Assembly: GCF_000485595.1 (NCBI RefSeq)
Contig: NW_014577145.1
Location: forward strand, 312,367 to 346,060
DNA: 33,694 nt
DNA from: Priapulus caudatus
Taxonomy: Eukaryota; Priapulida; Priapulimorpha; Priapulimorphida; Priapulidae
Reading direction: 5' to 3'
In this document: in pieces, positions 1 to 12,600 of the stretch
Layout of the letters: each line of letters begins with the position of its first letter
Position numbering within the stretch: position 1 is the first letter of the stretch
Notes under the pieces: generated by a model
What the model saw: the letters and a program-made list of their open reading frames with translations, nothing else
The model's database searches: none
Told to the model about the DNA's origin: nothing
Program-made: the position numbers and the translations under genes

Positions 1-44
1 GATAAAAAATAACATAAAACAGAAAATAATTAAAAACAAGAATA

Positions 45-107
45 GGGATTCGATCCAACGACCTTTCAGCCGTGACGCCCGTGCTCTACGCGTTCGTCTA
101 TTCAGGC
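45..107 (-). repeat. possible tRNA-derived SINE remnant (B-box-like)
   Basis: On the minus strand the sequence TGGATCGAATCCC resembles an RNA polymerase III B box (GGTTCGANTCC, one or two differences). It follows a stretch with GTAGAGCACGGG that looks like the middle of a tRNA. No tRNA 5' half or acceptor stem can be drawn, so this is at most a decayed tRNA-derived SINE and not a tRNA gene. Confidence 0.25.
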
Positions 108-548
108 TTAAATGCAAGGTAGGACTATTTATAGTTGGCCTTAATCAAAAACAGACGTTTGTGCAAGTGCTATTGACGTTGTATTCCCAACGTACAGAAT
201 CTCATATAGAGAATGAAGTTCATATACGATTTAAGGCGCGTAAAAGTTGTTCAAGTAAGTTTTGCATGCAGAATTTCACTGTGAAATTTAAGTCTTCCAC
301 GATCACACAAGTACCATCAAACACAGTTCAGTCCTTTGTTAACAGTCAACAAATCCATGTTTAACCCTCCTCTTGAGGGTCAAAAGGTTATCATACACTT
401 ACTCTTCGCATGTCAGCAGAAAGTACATTTTATGGTCCTTTCAATAAAGCCATAAAAATGGTAGGTCACCGCTGAAACAAAAAAGTTTTCCAATCGCTCC
501 GTCAGACCATGTCCTCAGAAAATGTCTAAAATCTGCCGTGTGCCCCAT

Positions 549-568
549 TGACCTTTGACCTGTGACCT
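549..568 (+). promoter_or_regulatory. triple TGACCT half-site array (DR1-type)
   Basis: Three TGACCT half-sites are spaced by exactly one base (549-554, 556-561, 563-568). Read on the minus strand this is AGGTCA N AGGTCA, the DR1 arrangement bound by RXR/HNF4/PPAR-type nuclear receptors. The pattern is seen directly. Binding in this organism is inference, because the array belongs to a repeat. Confidence 0.35.
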
Positions 569-681
569 CCAATTTCGGCACAGTGATGGCTTTTCCTACC
601 ATGATGCTATACACCGACTATCACAAGCCTAGGTCGAGCCGTTTAGATTTGTGTCGGAATGTTCCCTTCTTTTACACCTCT

Positions 682-701
682 TGACCTTTGACCTTTGACC
701 C
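682..701 (+). promoter_or_regulatory. second DR1-type half-site array
   Basis: TGACCT T TGACCT T TGACCC is a second one-base-spaced array in the same repeat copy, about 120 bp from the first. Both arrays are conserved in the copy at 29855-30593. Confidence 0.35.
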
Positions 702-996
702 CTCCGTCAACAGTTGGGCACAAATCTAAACGGCTCGACGTACAGATTCGAAAGTTGGGACGTGAGGGGGTAATCCGAAAACGAGTTGGGATGTCGAAGC
801 TGCGCACGCACGGACGAACGAACGCACGCACGGACGATCATGCGATTCTACAAGCTGCATCTGACTGTCAGATGAGCTAAAAATTATGAGAATATTCAGA
901 GTCGAAAACAAGCTGTCATGCGCCATCAGCAAAAGCAGCAGCGATAGGAGAATCAGTAGAAGCTCTGTGTGATTCTTGCGTTTACAATCGCGGGAG

Positions 997-1259
997 CAGG
1001 GCCGTAGCCTGCGGGGGGAGGGCAGCTAGATTTTGGAGCAAAATTAAAAAATTAAATTGTTCTTCTAAAAGAGAATTGTCGTAGTCAGAATGAAGGCTGT
1101 ACATGTACTCAAAAGTCCCTCAAATACCATCTCCTGCTATCTACATTTTCAAAATTTTCTGTGGGAGGACCCCCAGACCCCCCACCTGTTTTTCACACCC
1201 TCTTTGAAATTCTGGATCCGCCACTGCCCCCCTAGGAATTTGCTCAGCCTACGACCCTG
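997..1259. mobile_element. possible hAT-type MITE, 263 bp
   Basis: The left end reads CAGGGCCGTAGCCTG and the right end, reverse-complemented, reads CAGGGTCGTAGGCTGAG, giving imperfect terminal inverted repeats with the CAGGG start common in hAT elements. Inside lies GGATCCGCCACTG (1214-1226), itself like a hAT end, so two elements may be nested. No matching 8-bp target duplication was found, and there is no coding sequence. Confidence 0.45.
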
Positions 1260-1389
1260 AGGTGGGATTAGTCTGGTGGCAGCTTCGCCACAGACCACGC
1301 CGCATCACGAAGCAAGCGTGACCAACTGTCATCATGGCGCAGGCAATTTTCAGGATGCGGTATTGGACCATTTTCATTTACAATCGACC

Positions 1390-1600
1390 AGGACGCGAAA
1401 TTTTTTCCCCCATTTGAGTTCCGGACCCACCATAGATAGTGTTTTGTAATATATGGTTCGTATATATATGGTTGGATTATAGTTAGTGTTAGGGTTAGTG
1501 GGTAATCATTTTACATTGTTGCTTCGAGGAAGTAGAGTGAATGCAGTGCGCTGATTGGCTGTGGTCCGGAACTCAAGTGGGAAAAAAATTTCACGACCGG
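1390..1600. repeat. inverted repeat with ~40-bp arms
   Basis: Left arm 1390-1428 (core TTTGAGTTCCGGACC) pairs with right arm 1562-1600 (core GGTCCGGAACTCAA) across a spacer of about 130 bp. The spacer contains TA-rich sequence and a telomere-like GTTAGTGTTAGGGTTAG tract. It is probably a small fold-back or MITE remnant. No gene is present from 888 to 2340. Confidence 0.6.
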
Positions 1601-2339
1601 GATGGGAAAAACCGAAATTACAATTTGCATGTAATGTTTTATACCTGGGACACTGGGAATAGAACCTCTCCTTTCCCCTTCATGGCTAATCTACACTGCA
1701 CAAGCCCACATATCTCGTTCCTCTGCTACTAAATGCATAGTATGTTATCCTAATATAGCGTGCATCATTCTTGCCAGAGAATGACTGCCCACAGTGTTAC
1801 CTTACAGCTACGTAAATCCAAACTGCATATGAACGTATTTAGTCACTATACACACTATACATAGATTCGATATGCAATGACGATTTGTTGCGGTGAGATC
1901 AGTGTATTGATCGGTAAAAAAAATATTCATGCATCGCTCCTATTACAAGACGCCTTTTACGATTTCCTTTCAGAGCGTTATAATTGATTTCTTCCTCCCG
2001 AAACACGGCATACTAATGCGTATTAGCTCGAGTGTTCTTAACCATTACTGAATCTTTTTGTACCAATAGAGGAGCGTGAACGCAGAGTGCTGTTGTGCGG
2101 CATCTGCTAAGGTTTTATTTTTCGATAACATTTGGTTATATAGCTTCGGTAAGAAACGTTTTTATTGTTTAATGCGTTATACATATCAATTGTGATACAA
2201 GGCCAGGTGTCGGAGTGCACCTCATATACGAATTAAACTTTGTTAAAACTTAGCTGGAACCTTGTTCAATTATGTTTTGCTTTAGTTAGAAAATTATAGT
2301 TTTTCACATGCACACAGGTATGTATATGGGCTCCTTTCT

Positions 2340-2560
2340 AAGAGTAATCAAAATGTCTCCGGACGGCGCTTCGTACGTCAGTGAAAAGTACATTTCATGC
2401 TTTTTTCAATAAATAGTCAAAAAAACGTTTTTCACTGCTACAGTCAAACCCGGTCTTCCAATTCCTATATTTTGACCTTCTACATTTTGACCTGTGCCCT
2501 CACTGTGCAGGGCTTCCCATGGTGGTTTCTCTCATCCTGACTCTCTATGAAACGTCGCTA
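2340..2560 (+). repeat. divergent relative of the 700-bp repeat
   Basis: The order of motifs resembles the middle of the dispersed repeat: a GTCAG-AAAGTACATTT-like stretch, TTTCAATAAA, a CACTGCT block, and then TTTTGACC and TTTTGACCTGTG. Identity is much lower than between the two main copies. It may be an older copy or a related family. Confidence 0.4.
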
Positions 2561-2604
2561 TTAATAATACCTTACTGATGGACAGACAGACACTAGCAGC
2601 ATTT

Positions 2605-2628
2605 CTATATATATATATATATATATAT
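2605..2628. repeat. (AT)n microsatellite
   Basis: This is a pure alternating TA run of about 24 bases. From here to 3266 I see no gene, structured RNA or mobile element, only AT-rich non-coding sequence. Confidence 0.85.
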
Positions 2629-3266
2629 TCGCCACTCGCCTAGTGTTTCACCTTTCTGAGACAGAACTACAGAATACTCAATGTCATTAGCCAATCAGAT
2701 AGCAACATCATCCCTTCAATACGTACACGGTACATAAATATCTTCCACATTCCTGCTCGGAACAGAACTACTTGCATATAAGGACGTGATACATTATTTC
2801 TGGTGCATACCCATCACCGAGTAGATACCTGTCCATCCCCAGACGTTGTCCGTCCCCCTGTAACCACGATCCTGTACACATTGTAATAAATTGCATTCGA
2901 TTTTCCCCGAGGCAACAACAACGCACCAATACACGTCCACACTCCGTATCAGTGGGAAATGTGGAGTAATGAATATCCTTTTCTCTGTCTTCCCAGTACA
3001 GCCGACAGTCACTTAATTGGATTTTATAACATTGCTATGCCCTGCGGCTGCGACTAACCTCCGTGAAGTCAGAAAGCTCACATGATCGCATATTAAGCAG
3101 TCTGTATGTAATGAGCTTGCTTCAATGATTGGTTATTTTTACGTGGAGGGGGGATAGCACCAGTATTTCTGTACATAAAGTAAGGTGTGCAGGTGTGTGT
3201 GGATTTAAAAATGCATTTATATCAGGAGTAGCTACTTCTGATTTATATGTCTTTTTTAAACCTGGT

Positions 3267-3272
3267 TTTATT
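3267..3272 (-). terminator. candidate polyadenylation signal for WDR90
   Basis: On the minus strand this reads AATAAA, about 460 bases past the WDR90 stop codon. It would give a 3' UTR that includes the 96-bp tandem duplication at 3336-3530. AT-rich sequence yields such hexamers by chance, so the call is weak. Confidence 0.25.
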
Positions 3273-3335
3273 AACATTTAAATATCATAACATATCTTGC
3301 GTTATATTCGTCTTGTTACACAAGCATAGAGAAAG

Positions 3336-3530
3336 AAGCATTTAGATTAAATTATGGATATGCTAAAATGAGATCAAGGGAGTCATGAATAAACAATCAT
3401 ATTATTTAAAACCAGAGACCACAGCACTGTAAGCATTTTAGATTAAATTATGGATATGCTAAAATGAGATCAAGGGAGTCATGAATAAACAATCATATTA
3501 TTTAAAACCAGAAAGCACAGCACTGTAAGC
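3336..3530. repeat. tandem duplication of a 96-bp unit
   Basis: Two head-to-tail copies (about 3336-3434 and 3431-3530) are nearly identical. Both run from AAGCATTT(T)AGATTAAATTA to CACAGCACTGTAAGC, with an offset of 96 bases and only a couple of differences. It lies just beyond the stop codon of WDR90, in its likely 3' UTR or flank. The high identity implies a recent duplication or an assembly duplication. Confidence 0.9.
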
Positions 3531-3734
3531 AAGACTCGCTTCCCTTACTTTAAAACTTTACTTGACTATCTTGATCTATGTGACACACCACAAAGTAGGT
3601 CACTGGTCACTGCAGTGTTTTTAGGTAGTTAAAATTCACATTGCTGGTTCGCATGAACCCATTTGTCGTCACGTCCGTACACTATGGAAGGAGAGCGCAT
3701 ATTGCCACGTCCTATGCTCACAAACGTACACACG

Positions 3735-3892
3735 TTATGTTACATGCACACTCCATACATAAAGCTCGCCTCCAGCTGCTGTGGCGACGCTAGCGCCATC
3801 CTGTGTGAAACGAACGCACTGAACGCTATGACTGTGCGCAGGGAAGTCTTGAAAGCTCTCCTCAGCGAGGTCAACTAACTTCACTAGCCTAC
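3735..3892 (-). CDS. WDR90: WDR90 last exon and stop codon
   Basis: It encodes RLVKLVDLAEESFQDFPAHS and VQCVRFTQDG, then ELYVWSVHVT and TAA (3735-3737). Vertebrate WDR90 ends with the same arrangement (LRLVD....QDF.GH...V..CRFTP...EILVWEV), so the C-terminus is complete. The acceptor is TCTCCAG. Confidence 0.95.
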
Positions 3893-6800
3893 CTGGAGAG
3901 AAAAACAACGTCTGAGAATAGAACAGAAGCTCTGCTACTGCAACGAAGTGCATTAGTAAAAAAGAGCAACTAGAAAAAACAACAATGTGAATTTTTGGAA
4001 GGATCAATGATGCCAAGTATAGAAACCATGAAAACGATTACATGGATAATAGCACATAATTATGGTATTTTAATTATATAGTATTTAATTATTCTTTCCT
4101 TAGCAAATGAAACTTACGCAGCAATACAAATTTTGTGAATTATTTTTCTTGCTGACAGGTGTTCTGAACAATAATATTCAGGCAGCATTTAACCGCACAC
4201 AAAATATTGGCTTTTGAAATTAACGTATTGATTTATGTGTAAATTTGAAATTGTTTTCATATGATTAAAAGCTGAAACAAGCAATTAAAATAATTAAATA
4301 AAATTTAAATTCAATAATAAAGTAACCAATCAGTAATTTCATAGAAGTATTAGACATATTGATTTGATGTATTTACTTAACATGAAGAAATTTGTACAGC
4401 ATCAAAGCCATGATGCACTGAATACCTATTTTTATCACTCACCAATCGTTCCTACCACCATGAAGCTGCCATCTGGAGACAAGTCTAAACAGCATGCCCA
4501 CTCCAACAATGGTATGCTTTTCAGAACCTACAGTACAGATGATGGAAGTGGAATCAAGGTTTTTTCTACATGCCAATCTAAATAGCATATCTTGAAAACA
4601 CATTCTAAAATGTGGCTTTATCCATAACTTTCAACTTTACAGGTTGAATTAGCTTCCCAATATAGATTCCAATACGCCCATGTTTCGCAGAACTTGAATG
4701 TGCAATTGCTTTTGCAAAATAAATTTCATTTTCCATGTATATTAAATATACACCCAGGTTCCCATTGTATTAAATGCACAAAGGTCAACGACTTGATATT
4801 TCTATACATATTAAAACAATATTCTTCATGCTTAGTATATTGATCTATTTGTGATCTTAATTTGTCAACCATAATCCATTTACTTTGTGACCAGAGGCCG
4901 TTGTACTAATTGCCGAGATTTAATAAAAGTATCTTAGCTTGCCAGTCAACCTCTTCTTTAGGCATGACAATTGCAAACCTAAACTTGAATTTTAGCACGA
5001 TATTAAATATTATCATAACTACCTGTTGCCGCCTCAAGCAGTACATTTGAATTGCCTTCTGTAATCCATAGCCCACATAGAAGATCACAGAAGGATCGAC
5101 AGGGTTAAAACAAGCCAAGCTTGGTATCCGTCCAAGATCCTGCACAACCAACAACATATATGTAAGCATACAAGTATATGTATCATGCTAACAAACGTTT
5201 TTGTTCTATAAAAATAACACTTTGATCGTAAATCATGGAATAAGACACTGGACCCATTATATCCAATTTTGCTGTTAAATTTTACTTAAAATCTGATTCC
5301 CTTAATAATTTTGACTGGCTACAATTGAAGAATATTACATGCCTGTCACCTTCTACAGAATATTCTTAGATATAGTATTAGATTGTTTCTCTTGTAGCAC
5401 CTTGTTTTCTGTCTCTGGTAGCGATGGAAAGGTCAACCAATCAAGGAGCTCACATTCAGAGAGAGACCAGTCTGCTGCCCACACACTGACACGCTGATCA
5501 TTACTGGCAGCAAGCCACAGAGATGGGTACTCGCCAAATTCTACCGAGTTCTTCTGTGATACAAGAAAACAGGCATTAAACTAAGATAATAGAAATGTAA
5601 AAATAAAATTGGAAAAACATTCAACATTAAGACGATGCCAAGTGACCAAACGATAGGTTATTACCCGATAATACATATGTACACTGCAGCTATATGCATA
5701 CCATATAATGTGCCCAGCGGCTATATATTCTATTCAAACACACGTGGATCAAAATTAGATGTCTTTATTAACCAGGCAACCCCTTTACAAATTGTAACTG
5801 TTGATTTTTAGCATTATAACCCACAGCTACCTACGTATGTGCTATAGTAAATAGAACCTGAGCAGGACTGCATCTAATGTCAGTGATGGAAGCACCATGA
5901 TGGTCACTGATTGTGCGAATCACATGCCCCGTCACAGCACTGCTCACAGCCAGATGACCTGTACACGTTCCCGACACAATAACCTGACCTGTGACAAACA
6001 GAGCATAGCCAAACCAACATCTAAATAATACGCATACAGGCATGGAGTGATACTAAGGGCAGTTGCTGCTCTGCTACGGTTAAGTTTAGCACATACTTCT
6101 GGCTGGGATTTTAATTACGGAAAAATTAAAATAATTAAAAAGATTATTATGATTATTAAAACGAAATCTGAAAATTACCGTCGTCCGAGAATGTGATAGC
6201 AGTGATTGCCGCTTTGTGTGGTATCGTCTTCCTCAGCATTTTGGTTTTGTTCAGATCAAATAGTCTTATGCTGCCATCCGTGTAGCCAGCCACCACCAGG
6301 GGAAACCCTGTCTTTATCTTGTCACCGACTGGTCTCATTAGCACTGTATCCAAATCTACCGGACTCGCTGCTAGGCAGTCACAGCTCTGGAACAACACAC
6401 GTTAACATATCAATACAACACACTCCTAAAGCAGTCTAGGTTTTCTGGGTAACAGATATATATATATAGAGAGAGAGAGAAATATTTTACCATGTCTCCT
6501 GGCTTATAAGACTCCGATGCATTAGAAACACTCCAAAATTTAGAAGGTAATAATCTGAAAAAAGGTTGACTGCAGAAAAACCGTGTGAGTGGTACAGTTA
6601 CAGATTTTCTACCTGAAAAGTTGTCTTGAACTGCATGACAAGCTCCCGAGAAGCTAGTAGCCAAACTCTGAGGCTGCCATCATCACACGATGTGACCAAG
6701 TGATCCGTCCCTAGGCACGCCATATTCGTTACCTAAAATAATAATGTAATAGCAACATTATACCAATCACACCATACTGTTATATAAGAAGTGCGCACCA

Positions 6801-9654
6801 TGTAAATGCAGAAGAAGACAAATTAAACAATAACGTATTTCTTAAATATTTGAAGCTAATAAATCACAGAATAATATATGTGATAACAGACGAATGAAGT
6901 TGCCTGCTAACTGTAACTAGTGATTACCATGCTCCCATGTCCACTGACAAGCTGCAAGCTTGTGTGCTCTGAGAAATTCATGTACCAAAGAGTTCCTGAT
7001 GCAGTACCAACGATTCCCTATATCAGCATATATAGATCGTATTAGGTTATCTATGAGGATAAGACAATAACACGTTATTCACTGCATGCAGCATAACATT
7101 AAATGCATCCAATTCTTCGAATTCAGCAAAACTCAATGGATCGCACAAAGATACACAGGTTACAGCAAGCGAACCATTATTTATATCGCACACCAACGCA
7201 CCATGTTTAAGTTTTCTTCAAATGCAACAGAAGTCACATAACCATCTAGTTCCATTTCTCCCTGTAGAGAGGCTCCTGATGTCATCTGCCCTGGCACTGC
7301 GCTACCTAGCTCCTGCGGGCCTACCAAACTAGCAACATTCCAGAGTTTCACTCCTTCTTGATTGCCGATGACAAAATTATTGCCTCGCCCAGCGATGACG
7401 CCTAAAATGAGGAAGGTAGAAACCTGTTAGCACATCCTCTGCTGTGCATTATAGCATGGGATTTAAAACTAATACAGACAGATCCAGCTCTATCCAAAGA
7501 ATAATATTCTAGCCTACCTTAACATGTATTTTTTAGAAGGTTTAGCAGCAGGTTTCAGTGTAGTTGGTCAGATTTATTATTATAGATGGATAAATGCCAC
7601 ATAAAGCATATAAAACATAAAATACATTATAAAAAAACCAAAATATAAGCACATAACATAGATTGATGATTATAATAAAACTGTTGATGCTCGTTATTAA
7701 CAAATATCTGATAACATAAATATTTAATAATATATTTATTCTTTACCCTCTAAATGAACCCAACCATTTTCATTCAGCTTAAACAAGTTGCACTAATATT
7801 GCAAATAGATCAAGGTATCCATACTCACCTATTTCAGAACTGCTGGCAGTCCAATGAGCTGTACAGGTATTGCTGCTGGTATCCCATAGTGATAGTTTTC
7901 CATTGCTTGTACCCAGGAATAGAGTATTCTTTCCGGTATAACATGCAGCAGTAAAATTAACTGCAAGTCCTGCCTGTACAGATGTTTCAGAACATTAGTT
8001 CGACCATCACATACTAGTTTTAACTTTAAAGACCTATCGTCATAGAAACAAATTTAATTTCACATACTCTCTAGTGCTTCAAACTCTTGATGCAGTCCTG
8101 CACAATATCTGACATCTAATGCAGCTAACAGGTCCATAGTTTAGAATTCTTTGTATAAACTGCTTTCTTGTGGATTAGAGGACACATTAAAAACGTAGTG
8201 ATAAATGGGTTTTTAATTTTGGTAGCCATTTATATTGTATGCAAATATTACTTCAAATGGCGATCTTCTCTTCTATGTGTGAAGGTATTGAGATATGTAT
8301 ATACATGCAATCATGCATGCACTCATAACCTGATCGTATAGCAGTTCTTCTGGTATTTCTGGTTCATGCAGGCACAGCTGGCCATGTTGAGGCGTGGATT
8401 CATTCTCCTCCAGCATCCAGAAGCATACCTTGCCTTCTTCACCCACCGTGACAAACTCTGCATTGTGGTACATGTCCCAGCACAGCTGGTGAATAGGAAA
8501 CGAGGCAATTGTTGTCACGGTGACAGTCCAGTCGTACGTGCTCCAAATGACGATCCTTGGTTCACGGTAATCACCTAAAAACAAACCCGGTACTAGAAGG
8601 GGTCCTTCCATTCACACCTACACGTGATGAAATCTACATCTATTTTGTAGCATGTATACTAATCCAAGTTAACAAAAACATCACTAGTTATTACACAACA
8701 AAAATAAATGCGTCATTTATAATCGGTGTCACAGATTTATACTGACAGCCTTTGTGCACGACAAATAATACCAGCACTGAATGATGCGCGACTCACCAGC
8801 AGCTATGAAAAACCGAGCATCGCGTGAAAAATCCATGCACACTACGTTGTGTTTGTGTTGAGACAGCGTGACTTTACAGGAGAACGTTTGCGTGTCCCAT
8901 ACATAGATCTGGCAGCAGGCAGCCGGGTGATCCGAGCCTGATGCTGAAGCCAGTAGCTACACACACGACCAATGATTAATTTAATTTGTCACTAGTAGCA
9001 AGTTTGTTTAATTAATCAATCCATCAATCATTTGCATAACCAATATAGTACATATTCTGTTAATCAGCCATTACATTTGCTGTTCACATTAGCTTAATTA
9101 CAGTACATTACAGTAGAATGGTTGCAATGATTAGACATCGTAGTTATTATTATTATTATGTATTATCGTTATTTCATCATTAGCTATTCATATTGGCAAC
9201 ATTTTACTGTAAAATTATAGATTCACTAATGATAGCTGTAGACTCTTTTAATATTATAAGCAATGGCTTCGTGCGCAGTGCTATCGTTTTGTACAGATTA
9301 CTCACAGATGAGTCATGTTGCAGCGCAAGTGTTGAAATCTCTTCTTCATGATGGAGTAGATGGCGCTGCTGGCCATCATGTAGGTTTTCCACCACCACAA
9401 TACAACCGCTAGTGTATGCAAACAGACCGGACGTAGGGTTCCACACCATATTGTTTCGGCCATTGCCATTGTAGCCAATGACATTGTCGAGCTTTAAGCC
9501 TGCTTCATTTTCGAGAGCTGTATATCTTCTCTGTTAATACAAAAAAGATCAACAATAGTTATAATGAAGATATTACTTCACTGTTAACCATTGTTTCTGC
9601 ACAGATGAATGATGATGGTCAGAGGTAGACAGACAGACAGGCAGGCAGGCAGGC

Positions 9655-9694
<40 letters not shown>

Positions 9695-12600
9695 GACAGA
9701 CACTATATACCTGAGCGAGAGGCGAGTTGCTCCCATATGTAAAGAAGTGTCGTTTGGCATTTGGTTTGTGTGTGTGATCCAACGCTGGAGGTGGAGAGCT
9801 GGTCGCACCACCACTGCAATCATCACCCATCAAGTCCCTGGCAGCGTTTTCTGCACAGCTGTTTACTCTAAGCGAGTGCCGTCTTGTTACTTCTTCTGCG
9901 ATGGGTGACAAGCACACTGGATCTTCAGGTTTTACTGGCACTTCAGTAGCTGTGCTGTCTAGCTTGATTGCTGAGACGCTGCTCATGTCTGCGTTAAAAA
10001 CAAATCAACGATTCACCACACAAGTAAATCACGCAGGTTCGTGAACATGCATGATAACTCACAAATGATAATTTTTGGAGTTATATGATGGAAATATAGC
10101 TAGTTAACCACCAACTGCAATGAGACGTCAATTAAATCCGATCCTAAAATTGAATTTCAGTAATGCATATCTTCATTATGATATCCCAACTTGTAATTGG
10201 TATTGCGGTCTACCACACAAGGCTATCGGTACAGCAAATAGTAATAATAATATATACCATATGCTACGCTGACAGTTCTTGTATAGGGTGGGTTTAATGT
10301 TTGCCCATCACGTTTTACCTGCTAGCACTGAAGAATAGTCAGGAACATCACATGCTGCCTCGTCCTCTTCTCGGGCCACCAAACGCTGTCGCTGGTCGCT
10401 CAGCAGGTCTGTGGGTGGGACTCCCACACAGTTTGGTGATCTGCTGGTGGTGTGCATGTCCCACACGAAAATAGTGTCCCCTGTCGAGAGCAGTTTACCG
10501 CCGTCAGCTGTGCAGTGTAGAGCCGTCACTGGGGAGGAATGTCCCGTGAAGAGCTGTGGTGCCACGTCCATTCTCAGTGACGAAGGCCACACCTGGAATT
10601 GACGCAGTGCAAAATGTCTGTGCATGTGACAGTAGATTCTGTGCCTTTGCATCTCTGTGGCTTCCTGATGTATTATACTACATCGTACTATTTTCTGCAA
10701 TTAAAAACAAGCACAGGATACGCGTTTCTGTGTGAGTGAGCAGTTGTTTTTTTCATCACCTTGATGATGTTGTCACCAGCAGTAATGATTAGTCTTCCGC
10801 TTGTAGATGCTGTCAGTGCAGAGCAAGGTCCTGCATGGATATCCTGCCTCTGCGCAGTCAACTTCCCACTCGTGGAATCGAACTTTAGCAGCCTACCACA
10901 AGATGTCGCTACTAACACCTCTTTGCTTTCCTGACTACCAATAAAGGACACTCGAACTGCAGTGTCGAGCGTGGGATAGGGGGTGTCAGAGAGCATCGTG
11001 GCATTAACGTCTAATCGCAGGATCTCATTCAACATAGCTGTGTCCATGATTGTCACAAGGTATTCGCTGGGACCGATGCACGCGACATACTGTCCACTCT
11101 GGCACACGGCAAGGACGCTCGGAGACAGGTCCGTATTCCTACACACCATGTTGGGAAGGGAACGAACCAGCCGGTACGTGCCACCCGACGAGTGATAGAG
11201 CACAAGGCTTCCGAACTGGTCACAGTAGCAGACGCTTCCTTCCGTGCTCGGGCAGAACGCGAGACCTATCACCTGGCCACGAAGCTGCTTCAGTTCAGAC
11301 ACGGCTCTAGCGTCCGACACGCTGAACACCGTCACTCTTCCCGACAGAAATCCGCAGGCAAACTCGGCCTTCGACGGATGGAACGAGACGTTGCACGGCA
11401 CCTCGCCGTCAACGCTGAAGTCGTACAGCTGCCGGCTGGTCGCGAGCGCCCACACTCTCACCGTGCCGTCGTCGGCCACCGTCGCGAGGTACTCCCCGCT
11501 CGCGTCGACATCCATCGACGACACCTCGTCAGTGTGCGAGCGCATCAGCGTCGTGTACGTCTCCGTGTTGACGTCGACCGCCGCGATGCTGCCGTCGCGC
11601 GTCGTCACAACCACCGCTGCGCCGTCGTCGCTCCAGCGCACCGCGCGCGCGGGGCTAGCGTGCTCCGCCTCTAGCAACACGCTGGCGAAGTCGCGCGACC
11701 ACACGCGCAACGCGCCGTCTTCCGACGCAGTCGCGCAGCGCCCGTGGCTCGCGGCGATCCCGTTGATCAGGACGCCACCCTTCCTCGTCACGCCAGATTT
11801 GTCGTCGGGCAGTTCCCCGACGTCGGGAAGCAGCGGCATCGCTCTCGCGACGGACGCCGTGTTCGGATTGACGTCGAAAACGAAGCCGAGATTGCTGCTC
11901 GCGCACACGAGCGTGTCGCCGCCGTCAGGCGCCGACCGGTAGCAGACGTCCGTGACGACCACGCCCGCGTAGTCTCTCATGTTCACACTGCAACTCCTCA
12001 GGGTGCCGTCTCGCACCCTCCACAGCTGCAGGTTGCCCTTGCCACCCGTGACGAAGCGCGTGGAATCGACCGGGTCCATGCTCATTGCGGCTATGTCGAC
12101 GTCCGTGTGGCCTCTGGCAAGAGTATCGACGACGCCCCTCTCAGCATTCACAACACTCCACATCACCAGCAGGTGCTGCCCCCTGGCGTCTCGGCCCACG
12201 CCGCACAGCATCCGTCCGCACGCGGAGAACTCAAGCAGCAGTGGTCCCTGGTGGTGGGCCTTTGCCACGGCAACGCAGCGTCCCGATTCGAACTCCCACA
12301 GTCTCACCAGCGCTCGCTTGCCGACTTCTCCGGATGCAAGCAGCGGGGAAGGGCTGGAGCGCAGCGCCAGGCCAGAGACCCTGTTTGTGTGGCCGGTGAA
12401 GAATCGCTGTTGACCCGTCTCGACGCTGACTGCGACGATGATCGCATGCGCGGGATAAACGATGTGCTTGCCATCCGCAGTGATGCAGGCCTGGTCCGTA
12501 CTGAAGCCCACCACTCGGTGCAGTTTCAAGAGCGGATCGTGTTCGACCACCCCGGTAAACGAAAGCCGTGCCGGAAGTGTTTCGCCAACGATCACTTCCT

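Larger units (their letters stand above)
200..887 (+). repeat. dispersed ~700-bp repeat, copy 1
   Basis: This block matches 29855-30593 in the same orientation over most of its length. Shared landmarks are a CCCTCCTCTTGAGGG hairpin, a GTCAGCAGAAAGTACATTT stretch, TGACCT arrays, a run of GNACG motifs, and an end with a short hairpin (CATCTGAC/GTCAGATG) followed by GAGCTAAAAA. No coding capacity, target duplication or terminal repeats are clear. It looks like a non-autonomous dispersed element of unknown class. Positions 703-802 are inverted relative to copy 2. Confidence 0.8.
3893..10318 (-). other. intronic sequence among WDR90 3' exons
   Basis: The longer introns here (3893-4442, 4528-5022, 5554-5857, 7402-7828, 7974-8329, 8957-9305, 9989-10318) are AT-rich and hold no other gene or recognisable mobile element. 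The only clear structured sequence is the TA/GA tract at 6455-6480 and the tetranucleotide repeat at 9628-9696. Confidence 0.7.

Noticed and set aside
6487-6556. Possible extra WDR90 exon on the minus strand, between acceptor TTTTTTCAG and donor GTAAAA.
   Set aside because: The required phase gives an in-frame stop, and exons 6613-6732 and 6179-6386 join directly in frame with the expected ...MQF...-SCDCLA homology.
11192-12413. Several plus-strand and second-frame open frames of 100-290 codons across the central WDR90 exon.
   Set aside because: They are shadows caused by GC-rich coding sequence on the minus strand. None has family resemblance, while the minus frame matches WDR90 throughout.
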